From GCA-2701705 sp964342155 (lineage in GTDB: Bacteria; Pseudomonadota; Gammaproteobacteria; GCA-002705445; GCA-002716945): a DNA stretch of 64,000 nucleotides. Every line of letters starts with the position of its first letter. Position 1 is the first letter of the stretch. The DNA lies in NCBI GenBank assembly GCA_964342155.1, contig CAYFEQ010000001.1, positions 1 through 64,000 on the forward strand, given 5' to 3'. The notes beneath the pieces were generated by a model. The model searched no databases and was not told where the DNA came from. It saw nothing but the letters and a program-made list of their open reading frames with translations. This document shows, in pieces, positions 55,963 to 64,000 of this stretch. Both the position numbers and the translations under genes were made by a program.

Positions 55963-55990
55963 TGAGAGGACCATCATTGATGGTCCTCTT
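55963..55990 (+). terminator. Hairpin after the FadL-like gene
   Basis: Stem of AGAGGACCATCA with TGATGGTCCTCT, loop TT or so, in the 100-bp intergenic before mtoX. No strong T run follows. May be a weak terminator or mRNA stabiliser. Confidence 0.55.
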
Positions 55991-56037
55991 GTTAAATTTA
56001 AATTTAATAGAAGAAAACAAACATAGGAGCGCGCAAA

Positions 56038-57420
56038 ATGAAAATAAGGAAACTTACTTCAATGTTCTATGGTATGTTGATGTCTAGCTTTCTAGCCTTA
56101 GTGCTTGTTCCAACTCATGCAATTTCTGATGAAACTTGCATGTCACCATACATGGCTAAAATCGTTGGCCAAGAGGATTATGTTTATGTATGGACTTTAG
56201 GACAAGTCGGTGTAGGTGACGAACAAGATAAACTGGTTACTGTATCAGTTAATCCAGCTTCGCCTCACTATGGTAACGTAATTGGACATACTTCAGTTGG
56301 GGGTCGTAACGAAGCTCATCATTCTGGTTTTACAGATGATAGGCATTATCTATGGGCCGCAACTCTAGATACCAGCAAAATATTCATTTTTGATGTTCAT
56401 TCAAATCCTTCTAAACCTAGACTTGCAAAAGTTATAACAGACTTTGTAAAAGCTAGTGGGGGAATTGTTGGACCACACACAACATATGCATTACCAGGAA
56501 GAATGATGATTTCTGGTCTTTCTAACAACCAAGACTTTGGTGGTAGAACTGCACTTGTTGAATATACTAACGACGGTACATATGTTGCTACACATCATAT
56601 GCCACATGACGAAAATCTAATGGGTGCTGTTAAAACAGGACAAATTGCAGATGGTTATGGGTATGATATACGTGCATTACCAAGAAGAAACGTAATGGTT
56701 ACATCTTCATTTACAGGATGGAATAATTACATGATGAATCTTGGAAAACTTATGGGCGATGCTGAAGCGATGAAACGTTTTGGTAACACCGTTGTAGTTT
56801 GGGATTTACATTCACGTAAACCTAAAAAAATATTTGATGTCCCAGGAGCACCGTTAGAAATACGTTGCGCATGGGGTGCACAAAATAACTATTGTTTCAC
56901 AACAACAGCGCTTACATCTCAAATATGGCTGATTTATGAAAAAGATAATGAGTGGCATACAGAAGCTGTAGGTACTATTGCTGATCCATCTAAAATTCCT
57001 TTACCTGTTGATATTTCAATATCAGCTGATGACAAACATCTTTGGGTAAATACTTGGAATGATGGAAAAACAAGAGTATATGATATTTCAAACCCACATA
57101 ATGCTGTTTTAGCTTATGAGCACCAAATTGGTGATCAAGTAAATATGTTATCTCAAAGTTGGGATGGTAAACGTGTTTACTTTACATCATCGCTTTTGGC
57201 GAATTGGGATAAACCTGATGAAACAGGTGGTGAAGGAAAAGAGGGTATACCTCAATTCTTCAAAGCCTTTCATTGGGATGGTAATGGTTTAAGCCATCAA
57301 TTTACTATTGATTTTGGTGCTGAAAAACTTGGAATGCCTCATCAAATGAGATTTGGTGCGTATTCTTTGTATGCTCAAACACCAGAAAATAGTAAAAATT
57401 TGGCAGAACTTAGCCAATAA
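56038..57420 (+). CDS. mtoX: Methanethiol oxidase (SBP56 / selenium-binding protein family)
   Basis: Oxidises methanethiol to formaldehyde, hydrogen sulfide and hydrogen peroxide in characterised bacteria. The 460-residue protein has a signal peptide (LALVLVPTHA) and is therefore periplasmic. The N-terminal CMSPYMAKIVGQEDYVYVW, the HHSGFTDD loop, GPHTTYALPGRMMISGLS, and the C-terminal MPHQMRFG segment match SBP56. Ribosome-binding site AGGAGC. Followed by a SCO1-MauG fusion, which replaces the separate SCO1 and MauG genes of known mtoX operons. Substrate assignment is from family and context. Confidence 0.9.
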   Translation: MKIRKLTSMFYGMLMSSFLALVLVPTHAISDETCMSPYMAKIVGQEDYVYVWTLGQVGVGDEQDKLVTVSVNPASPHYGNVIGHTSVGGRNEAHHSGFTDDRHYLWAATLDTSKIFIFDVHSNPSKPRLAKVITDFVKASGGIVGPHTTYALPGRMMISGLSNNQDFGGRTALVEYTNDGTYVATHHMPHDENLMGAVKTGQIADGYGYDIRALPRRNVMVTSSFTGWNNYMMNLGKLMGDAEAMKRFGNTVVVWDLHSRKPKKIFDVPGAPLEIRCAWGAQNNYCFTTTALTSQIWLIYEKDNEWHTEAVGTIADPSKIPLPVDISISADDKHLWVNTWNDGKTRVYDISNPHNAVLAYEHQIGDQVNMLSQSWDGKRVYFTSSLLANWDKPDETGGEGKEGIPQFFKAFHWDGNGLSHQFTIDFGAEKLGMPHQMRFGAYSLYAQTPENSKNLAELSQ

Positions 57421-57432
57421 AATTCGGTCATA

Positions 57433-57465
57433 GTTATTAGAACACCCTCATTGGTGGTTAATAAC
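57433..57465 (+). terminator. Hairpin immediately after mtoX
   Basis: Stem GTTATTA/TAATAAC with a further inner CACC/GGTG pairing. It is not followed by a T run and lies 20 bp upstream of the clear terminator. Confidence 0.4.
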
Positions 57466-57484
57466 GTAATATGGCTGTAACGTA

Positions 57485-57519
57485 AGGGCCGTTTACTCCA
57501 AGTAAGCGGCCTTTTTTTT
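57485..57519 (+). terminator. Rho-independent terminator of mtoX
   Basis: GGCCGTTTACT pairs with AGTAAGCGGCC (one G-U pair) around a two- to three-base loop, followed by eight Ts. Confidence 0.85.
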
Positions 57520-57572
57520 ATGTTTAATAACGATTAAAAAGCACTTAAAAATCATGTAAAGTATATAAACAT

Positions 57573-59525
57573 ATGGAGAGATGTAGAATATACATAATAA
57601 TTTTGTTGTTTTTCTCTGGGAATGCCCTAACTCAGGATGCATCCTATAATACGGAGATACTGGCACCAGGATACAATAAACTAAGTTTTGAAGCACCAGA
57701 GCCCGGCTCATACACCCTGGCGAAATATAAACCAGCTTCAAATGGGACAGTAATTGATCAACATTCAAATACCACAACACTCCATAATTTATTCGACGAT
57801 AAAGTTGTTTTATTAAACTTTATGTACAGCACCTGTCAGGATATCAATGGATGCCCTCTTGCGACCGCTGTCTTTCATAAAGTAAAAAATTTATTAATGC
57901 AAGAGCCTGAAATAGGTAAACATGTTAGTTTGTTGAGCGTAAGTTTTGATCCAAAAAATGATACACCAGAAGTAATGAAACTTTATGGAGCAGGAACGGA
58001 AAATGACATTGTTAACTGGGATTTCATAACGACAGATTCAGAAAATACACTTGAGCCCATCCTTAATGGTTATAACCAACGCATCTTAAAAGATTATGAT
58101 GCAGATGGAAATTACTTGGGTTCAATTTCTCATATACTAAGAGTATTTTTAATTGATAAAGATAAATCTATACGTAATATTTATAGCGTCTCTTTTTTAC
58201 ACTCAGATATATTAATAAATGATGTTAAAACATTATTAGATAAAAGAACTGACAATGGTTCTAAAATCGTTGTTAGCGCTTCTAATGATACTAAACCTAA
58301 ACTTGCAGAGCCTGGTGATTTTAAAGAAGGATACGAAAGCAAAGATTATGTCAGTAGAGCTAAAAGCTTAACTAGAGAAGGCAAAGAGGCTGATTTAATT
58401 AAGTTTACACAAAAACAACAACTAGGTTTACCAGAATTAGATCTTCCTAAAGAAGCATCACTTACAAGAGAAAAAATTGCGTTAGGTAGAAAAATGTTTT
58501 TTGATAGAAGGCTATCACATACTGATACAATTTCATGTGCAATTTGTCATGTTGCTGAAATGGGATTTGCACACAATGAACTTAAAACAGCTGTAGGAAC
58601 CGAAGGTAGGTCGGTACCACGGAATGCACCTACCGTTGTTAATTCAGCTTTTCTTACTCGATTTTTTCATGATGCTCGAGAAAACAGTTTAGAAAACCAA
58701 GTATGGGGACCGCTATTAGCTCATAATGAGATGGATAATCCATCGCCAGGTTACCTTATTAATAAAATAAATGCGATTCCAGACTACAAAGGTTTATTTG
58801 AAGAAGCATTTGGTACAGGCCCATCTATAGAAACTATTAGTAGAGCGCTTGCATCTTATCAATATACATTAATAAGCGGCAACTCACCGTTTGATAGATG
58901 GTATTACAAGAAAGACAATCGGGCGATTTCTGATGAAGCAAAAAAAGGTTTTGATTTATTTGTTGGAAAAGGACAATGTATTACCTGTCATTTAATCAAT
59001 GAGGATTATGCTTTATTCACCGATGAAAAACTTCATAATACTGGTATTGGTTACCAAGCAACAATGCATAAGGAGCCTGAAAAGAAAATGATAACTTTGG
59101 GTGCAGGTATTGTTGTAGAAGTTGATACATCATCATATGCTGGCTCTAAATTCACGCCGGAGATTTCTCCTAATGATCTTGGTTTGTATAAAATAACTCA
59201 AGATCCAAACGATAGGTGGAAATTCAGAACACCTCCCCTTAGGAATGTAGAATTAACTGGACCATATATGCATAATGGCGACCTTACTACATTGAAAGAT
59301 GTTGTTGAGTTTTACAATAAAGGAGGAGTGAAAAATGAAGTATTAAGCCCTTTAATTATGCCTTTAAATTTAAATGAGCAAGAAGTAAATCAAATTGTTG
59401 AATTTCTTAAAACACTTACTGGATCAAATTTTGATGAATTAATCTTAGACGCTCACGCTGCTCCAATTGGAGAAGTATCGCTGGATGATCCAAATTGGTT
59501 CCACAAAAACAAACTTAAGTACTAA
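57573..59525 (+). CDS. SCO1-MauG fusion protein (diheme cytochrome c)
   Basis: A 650-residue exported protein with a signal peptide. Residues 30-215 are a SCO1/SenC-like thioredoxin fold, with STCQDINGCP where Sco has CxxxC. Residues 260-640 are a MauG/cytochrome c peroxidase-like diheme domain with heme motifs CAICH and CITCH and the segment FFHDARENSLENQV. Known mtoX operons encode SCO1 and MauG separately, for copper supply and cofactor maturation. Here a single polypeptide joins them. Function is inferred from these two domains. Confidence 0.88.
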   Translation: MERCRIYIIILLFFSGNALTQDASYNTEILAPGYNKLSFEAPEPGSYTLAKYKPASNGTVIDQHSNTTTLHNLFDDKVVLLNFMYSTCQDINGCPLATAVFHKVKNLLMQEPEIGKHVSLLSVSFDPKNDTPEVMKLYGAGTENDIVNWDFITTDSENTLEPILNGYNQRILKDYDADGNYLGSISHILRVFLIDKDKSIRNIYSVSFLHSDILINDVKTLLDKRTDNGSKIVVSASNDTKPKLAEPGDFKEGYESKDYVSRAKSLTREGKEADLIKFTQKQQLGLPELDLPKEASLTREKIALGRKMFFDRRLSHTDTISCAICHVAEMGFAHNELKTAVGTEGRSVPRNAPTVVNSAFLTRFFHDARENSLENQVWGPLLAHNEMDNPSPGYLINKINAIPDYKGLFEEAFGTGPSIETISRALASYQYTLISGNSPFDRWYYKKDNRAISDEAKKGFDLFVGKGQCITCHLINEDYALFTDEKLHNTGIGYQATMHKEPEKKMITLGAGIVVEVDTSSYAGSKFTPEISPNDLGLYKITQDPNDRWKFRTPPLRNVELTGPYMHNGDLTTLKDVVEFYNKGGVKNEVLSPLIMPLNLNEQEVNQIVEFLKTLTGSNFDELILDAHAAPIGEVSLDDPNWFHKNKLKY

Positions 59526-59529
59526 AATT

Positions 59530-60060
59530 TTGAACAAAATATCATCATATGTCGTAATAATTCTTTTATTAATGACACCAATCCACTTAAGTTCAAATCA
59601 AAGTCATTTAATGAGCCTCATGCCTAATAAAAGTACTGTACCGGATTTTAAATTAATTGGACTTGATGAAAAGTATTACGAACTAAAAGATTTTAGAGGT
59701 AAATTTGTTCTATTAAACTTTTGGGCAACTTGGTGTCATCCATGCATTGAAGAGATGCCAAGTTTAGAAGCCGCATATCAACATATGGATAAAACAAAGT
59801 TTTTAGTTCTAGGAATCCATGCAGGGCCTGGACCAGATGGTATAAATCAATTTTTACAACGCAGCCCAGTCACGTTCCCTATATTAATAGATATGGATTT
59901 AGAGCTAGGACCACCTGATTGGAATATAGCGGGCATACCTTCTACTTTTTTGATTAATCCAGAAGGCAAGATGATATATTTCGCCCAGGGAAAAAGAGAT
60001 TTTGCTAGTGCTGCAATGTTGGGGTTTTTTAAAAAACTCGTGACAGATTATAAATGGTAA
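59530..60060 (+). CDS. TlpA-family periplasmic thioredoxin
   Basis: About 176 residues with a signal anchor (SSYVVIILLLMTPIHL) and thioredoxin fold; redox motif WCHPC in LLNFWATWCHPCIEEMP. Start is a TTG at 59530, four bases after the SCO-MauG stop; a more upstream ATG at 59467 overlaps that gene and lacks a sensible N-terminus. Probably a reductant for the SCO copper site or heme-binding cysteines of MauG. Confidence 0.85.
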   Translation: MNKISSYVVIILLLMTPIHLSSNQSHLMSLMPNKSTVPDFKLIGLDEKYYELKDFRGKFVLLNFWATWCHPCIEEMPSLEAAYQHMDKTKFLVLGIHAGPGPDGINQFLQRSPVTFPILIDMDLELGPPDWNIAGIPSTFLINPEGKMIYFAQGKRDFASAAMLGFFKKLVTDYKW

Positions 60061-60062
60061 AG

Positions 60063-60863
60063 CTATTTACTAATAAGAAAAATTTCAGATAAACTCTCAT
60101 TGTCTTCTCTGCAATAAAACCTTTGTAAATTAAATTTTTCTGGGAAAATCTTTCGCCCAATAAGCTCATATACTTTTTTTAGAAAGAAACTGAAAAAATT
60201 AATATTAACTTTATTTGTATTTATATAATTACAGATTATTTTTCTTTGAGTTGTAACAATTGTTCCGCGCTTAATACCCTCGCAGAAATTTTCTCCTATT
60301 ACCCCTTTAATTAGAACTGACCCTGATATCATATCCTTGCAACAATAATCCCCTATATTTCCATTTATAATTATAATTCCTCTTCTCATACGTTGGATTG
60401 AGTGATCTCCCACATTCCCATGGACATAAATTACACCATCTACCACTCCTTCATTTTTGCCGACTGGTTTCCCGCCTAGATAATTTCCGGCATTTCCATA
60501 AACATGTATTATTCCATTTACTATGCCTGATCCAACATAATCGAGTGCATTGCCATGAACATATAAATTACCAGATACCATCTCTTTTCCAAATGAATTG
60601 CCAACATTACCATATACGGTTATAGACATATTTTTCATTTTATAACCAATATTATCAATTTTGTTATTTGATGATTTTATGATTATATTTTTAATATCTT
60701 GACCACTGATTGAAAAAAATTGTGAAATATTATGTAATTTATTTCCATAAACAATCTTAAATTTTTTAAATTCAGATATATTTTTAAAATTATTTACCGA
60801 AAGAAAACTGCCATCAAGTCTAAATCTAAGTTGTTTCTTAAGTTTGAGAGTTAATGGTTTCAT
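60063..60863 (-). CDS. fhcC: Formyltransferase/hydrolase complex subunit C (formylmethanofuran dehydrogenase subunit C-like)
   Basis: Part of the FhcABCD complex, which moves formyl from H4MPT to methanofuran and releases formate. The 266-residue protein shows repeated GN-x-G motifs (GNVGNSFG, GNALDYVG, GNAGNYLGG, GNVGDH, GNIGDYC), the right-handed beta-helix of FwdC. It ends the minus-strand operon fhcB-fhcA-fhcD-fhcC, overlapping fhcD by 4 bp. Confidence 0.92.
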   Translation of the reverse strand: MKPLTLKLKKQLRFRLDGSFLSVNNFKNISEFKKFKIVYGNKLHNISQFFSISGQDIKNIIIKSSNNKIDNIGYKMKNMSITVYGNVGNSFGKEMVSGNLYVHGNALDYVGSGIVNGIIHVYGNAGNYLGGKPVGKNEGVVDGVIYVHGNVGDHSIQRMRRGIIIINGNIGDYCCKDMISGSVLIKGVIGENFCEGIKRGTIVTTQRKIICNYINTNKVNINFFSFFLKKVYELIGRKIFPEKFNLQRFYCREDNESLSEIFLISK

Positions 60864-61756
60864 TTTATGATTTTTTTGAGGTAAAAGCGATGTTGTCCTA
60901 ATTTTCCGCCATAATTTCCTGCAGAAATAGCTACAATATCTTTTTTTACTTTAGAACCAGCAATACTATCTATTCCAATTTTAGTTGCAAGAGCAATGTC
61001 TTTTGCTGCTAACCCATTTATAACTATTTCTAAAACACAACCAGTATTCTTGGTAAGTTTACTTTTCGTGACACCATGCAGAGTAGGGCAAAATGCATCA
61101 TTTGTTGATGCAATAAGACTTTTATACTTCGATCCTACCTTTGATCCCGAGCGAACAACTCCACCAGGGAAAGGAGTTATAATATTCTCTAGGTTTTTCA
61201 TTGATTCTATTGCTGTTTCACAGGCTAATAAACACGATTTTCTATTTGTGCTTAATATTAAGAGGTTACCTCCTCCAATAGCTGGCACTCTCGAGGTTGT
61301 TTCTTCGCAGAGAAATTCACCATCCATTACGGGTATTCTCCAGAAACGTTTCCCATCTATTTTTTTTGATATTTGGTGGCCATCACCAAAATATCTTAAA
61401 TTTTTTCCAAGAGGTATTATGTCTTCACTTTCCATTCCAGAAAAAACAGCAGTTGTAGGACATGTCAGTAAACATTGCCCGACTCTTGTTTCTAGCTGTT
61501 TTTCAAGTTGGCTTCTTGACATAGAAAATAATAAAATCGAATAACCTGGTCGTCCATCTGGAGTCATATTAGAATTTAATTCTTTTTCTATACCTGCTTC
61601 AATTCCACAAGCTATAACTGACGTGGCAAATCCAGTAAATGATATACACGCATTTTTTGCCCATTTTTTATTATCTGCAGTGACAATAATTCTGCTTGCC
61701 TTCATATTAAATGCTTCAGCAAATGTATCGTCAATCTTTAAACCACGATAAATCAA
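60860..61756 (-). CDS. fhcD: Formylmethanofuran-tetrahydromethanopterin formyltransferase subunit
   Basis: Transfers formyl between H4MPT and methanofuran. The 298-residue protein matches Ftr: ITADNKKWAKNACISFTGFATSVI, PDGRPGYSILLF, CPTTAVFSGM and NYGGKLGQHRFYLK. Overlaps fhcA by 4 bp and fhcC by 4 bp, showing a tight operon. Confidence 0.95.
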   Translation of the reverse strand: MIYRGLKIDDTFAEAFNMKASRIIVTADNKKWAKNACISFTGFATSVIACGIEAGIEKELNSNMTPDGRPGYSILLFSMSRSQLEKQLETRVGQCLLTCPTTAVFSGMESEDIIPLGKNLRYFGDGHQISKKIDGKRFWRIPVMDGEFLCEETTSRVPAIGGGNLLILSTNRKSCLLACETAIESMKNLENIITPFPGGVVRSGSKVGSKYKSLIASTNDAFCPTLHGVTKSKLTKNTGCVLEIVINGLAAKDIALATKIGIDSIAGSKVKKDIVAISAGNYGGKLGQHRFYLKKIIK

Positions 61757-63411
61757 TTTTTTCTCTCATGTTTACAATTATTAACTCTCACTGCACTACC
61801 TATTTGCTCTTCCATTTCATTATCATTAATTATATAGTTTTCTAACTTCATTGTATGATACTTATCAAAAAATCTTTTCAGGCTCTTTTCAATGGACTTA
61901 TCATAATCTGGTTTTACAGTTTGTGTGTTACCCCAAATATATTTTTTAATTTTTCCATTATCAACTACGATTTCTCCATTTTTGAAAACCATTGATGGAT
62001 GCGCAAACAATTCTTCTATATCTTTGATTTTTTTATCATATATTGTAATGTCTGCATCAGAGCCAGCAGAGAGATTACCTTTCTTTTCTAAACCCAATAT
62101 TTTTGCAGGGGCTGAACGTGTCATAATAGCTATTTCATTTAATGTATATTCTCTTTTTAAGCTTTTTAGGATTGTATGATTTTGTACTGTTTTTGGTAAA
62201 GTTTCTAAAATATCATTTCTAAAACTTTTATCCATAAGTAATTTAATTAAGTGTGGATAAGATGTAAAAGGTCCTCCATTTGGGTGATCCGTAGTCAAGA
62301 ATATCTTTGATGGATCTTCAGTTAAAAGAAATATTTCTAAGCCTATTGCCCATTGTAATGCATTGACGAAATTTTTGTCTTCATATTTAAAAGGAACAAC
62401 ACCACAGCCAGCATCACATTCAATATCCATGCACATCCATTTTTTGGGATGGGCATGAGAATGGTTTCTATGTTGAGCCATACTGTCTCCTGACATTGTA
62501 ACTGTTTGACCAAACATTATCTGACCAACATCTACAGTTAAATTCTCAACTTTATTTATATATTCCGAAATTTCAACTGCAGCAGATGAAAATCTTTTAT
62601 CACCATTATTACCATAACTATTAAATTGTATATGGGTAACATGTATAGGTAATCCATTTGCAGCCTTTATGGTTTCAATTGTTGAAAGATAATTTCCAGG
62701 AATTCCCAAGTTACTTGCATGCACATGTAATGGATGTGGTACACCTAAATCATGTATAGCTTTTGATAATTTAGTGACAACCTCTCTCGGAGTTACATTA
62801 TAGTGTTTAGATTTTTCATCAACATTTAAAGATCGCTGATTAAACTTGAATGCGTTAATGCCACCCGGATTGACAACTTTAATGCCAATTGATTGTGTAG
62901 CATTCAAAATAAAAGCAACATAGTCATTGATAACAGATTGACTGGTTTTTTTTGCAAGAAGTCCTAAAAAAAACTCATCATTACCAAGAAGCGCATAACC
63001 TCCTTTGTCAATAAAAGGTATGTCTGCCATTTCTGAATGAGCTTGCCTTGCATTAATTGGTAGTAATGCTGGCTCAAAACAACTTGTGTATCCCATTTCA
63101 ATATACCTGAGACCAGTTTTTAAAGTGGATGGAGTAGTAATTGATGTTGTGTCATATTTATCCAAAAATTCATCATGAAATTCTGGAAACATGAGCCTTG
63201 CAATATTAACTTTTCCTCCGCCTATATGAGTATGTAAATCAATTGCCCCTGGCATAACAATTTTATCTTTACAATTTATGGATTTAATAATTTTTTCTCC
63301 ACTTTCAACCTTATTAATGATTTTTCCATTTTTAATAAGAATATTTTTTTTCTTATTAAATATTTTATTTTGAGGATCAAAAACATTAGCATTTTTTAAT
63401 TCAACAATCAT
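61753..63411 (-). CDS. fhcA: Formyltransferase/hydrolase complex subunit A
   Basis: Amidohydrolase-fold subunit that hydrolyses formylmethanofuran to formate in the Fhc complex. The metal HxH is in IDLHTHIGGGKVNIARL. VHASNLGIPGNYLST, HVTHIQFNSYG and TTDHPNGGPFTSYPHL match FwdA/FhcA. At 552 residues it is full length. In bacteria it acts in H4MPT-linked formaldehyde oxidation. Confidence 0.95.
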   Translation of the reverse strand: MIVELKNANVFDPQNKIFNKKKNILIKNGKIINKVESGEKIIKSINCKDKIVMPGAIDLHTHIGGGKVNIARLMFPEFHDEFLDKYDTTSITTPSTLKTGLRYIEMGYTSCFEPALLPINARQAHSEMADIPFIDKGGYALLGNDEFFLGLLAKKTSQSVINDYVAFILNATQSIGIKVVNPGGINAFKFNQRSLNVDEKSKHYNVTPREVVTKLSKAIHDLGVPHPLHVHASNLGIPGNYLSTIETIKAANGLPIHVTHIQFNSYGNNGDKRFSSAAVEISEYINKVENLTVDVGQIMFGQTVTMSGDSMAQHRNHSHAHPKKWMCMDIECDAGCGVVPFKYEDKNFVNALQWAIGLEIFLLTEDPSKIFLTTDHPNGGPFTSYPHLIKLLMDKSFRNDILETLPKTVQNHTILKSLKREYTLNEIAIMTRSAPAKILGLEKKGNLSAGSDADITIYDKKIKDIEELFAHPSMVFKNGEIVVDNGKIKKYIWGNTQTVKPDYDKSIEKSLKRFFDKYHTMKLENYIINDNEMEEQIGSAVRVNNCKHERKN

Positions 63412-63416
63412 AACAT

Positions 63417-64000
63417 TTATACCATTTTATCTATTACTTGATTAAGAAGAGGTATTTTTAAATTCCTAAAAGATTTTAAAGGCATTGAAACAACATTATC
63501 AGTTCTAAACATTATTCCGCTTGAATCAATTCCAGGTATACCTATCGGTATAAATACATCTGGAGGAGAAGTACAAGATGTTTGAGGATGACCTATCACA
63601 ATATTTTTTATTTTTTTATTAAGTTTAATTTTATCCAATGACAATGAATTGAAATGTATTGCCAAATCAATCTCATTATTCTCAATTAGCTTTGTAACAT
63701 CATATGCTTCTCTGTCATGTTTGAAAATTCCATTAACACCTTTAAATCTGACAGGAAAACCAGTTAACCAAGTTGCCACCTGATTATTAGATGCATCACC
63801 TAAATTACCAGCAATGGGCAGGCAAGCAGCTCTAATAGTTGTGTTGAGATCACAGATAAACTGTGTAATAGAATTAACTATGCTCCCAGATATGCCAGTT
63901 GTATAAAAATCTGATGATGAATAGATTGCAGTTATGTATTTTGATTTACGCAAAGACAATTTGAGTGCAGTTAATATCTTTTTTGATACATTCATTTTAT
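63417..64000 (-). CDS. fhcB: Formyltransferase/hydrolase complex subunit B (partial, runs off the window)
   Basis: C-terminal part of an FwdB/FhcB-like protein, with LGDASNNQVATWLTGFPVRF and NVVSMPLKS. The frame has no stop up to the window edge, and an ATG at 63995 is internal, since full-length FhcB is over 400 residues. First gene of the fhcBADC-order operon seen here; upstream H4MPT genes are likely beyond the edge. Confidence 0.88.
   Translation of the reverse strand, partial: KMNVSKKILTALKLSLRKSKYITAIYSSSDFYTTGISGSIVNSITQFICDLNTTIRAACLPIAGNLGDASNNQVATWLTGFPVRFKGVNGIFKHDREAYDVTKLIENNEIDLAIHFNSLSLDKIKLNKKIKNIVIGHPQTSCTSPPDVFIPIGIPGIDSSGIMFRTDNVVSMPLKSFRNLKIPLLNQVIDKMV

Noticed and set aside
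60398..60625. Histidine-rich short frame opposite fhcC
   Set aside because: It is an antisense shadow of the repeated GN-x-G motifs of fhcC, with no ribosome-binding site.

Overview
The window is AT-rich chromosomal DNA from an uncultivated bacterium, most likely a marine gammaproteobacterium with a compact, streamlined genome. Gammaproteobacterial signs are dapA-bamC, hda beside purM-purN, xseB-dxs, folK-deoxynucleoside kinase-panB-panC-panD, rpsP-rimM-trmD-rplS and hldD-waaF. Three runs of exactly 100 N, each flanked by the same 55 bases on both sides, show that this is a scaffolded draft assembly. The dxs, corC-like and rpsP genes look broken only because of these artificial gaps.

Layout. 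0-23 kb is housekeeping: argG, purMN, hda, proS, dapA-bamC, folE2, queD, dxs, xseB, a CorC-like transporter, a CcsA/YpjD-like protein, the rpsP operon, folK, pantothenate genes and purEK. 23-31.5 kb makes the cell surface (hldD, waaF, UDP-xylose synthase, glycosyltransferases) and ends in an arsenosugar set (arsS plus two glycosyltransferases). 31.5-40 kb holds a TldD/PmbA pair, gltX, tRNA-Glu, a NUDIX enzyme, two unknown genes, another family 9 glycosyltransferase and a FAH-family protein. 40-49.5 kb carries fdhD, a divergent dihydropteroate synthase, a TPR/GT41 protein, a two-gene NAD-linked formate dehydrogenase and a pterin carbinolamine dehydratase.

The most interesting part is 49.5-64 kb. 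A strong promoter and a three-hairpin leader precede an AlkB/XylM-type membrane di-iron monooxygenase. It is followed by a small 4Fe-4S ferredoxin, a cysteine-rich GST-like protein, a plant-type ferredoxin/FAD/NAD reductase, a two-helix membrane protein, a FadL-type outer-membrane channel, a periplasmic SBP56 methanethiol oxidase (MtoX), a single-polypeptide SCO1-MauG fusion and a TlpA thioredoxin. Facing these are fhcC, fhcD, fhcA and a partial fhcB of the methanofuran/H4MPT formaldehyde-oxidation pathway.

Read together (inference), a small hydrophobic methylated compound, perhaps dimethyl sulfide, would enter through the FadL channel and be hydroxylated and demethylated. The methanethiol would be oxidised by MtoX, formaldehyde would go through H4MPT to formate, and formate dehydrogenase would give CO2 and NADH. 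Genes in 50.4-57.4 kb look richer in G+C and use CGT/CGC arginine codons more than their neighbours, consistent with very high expression or transfer.
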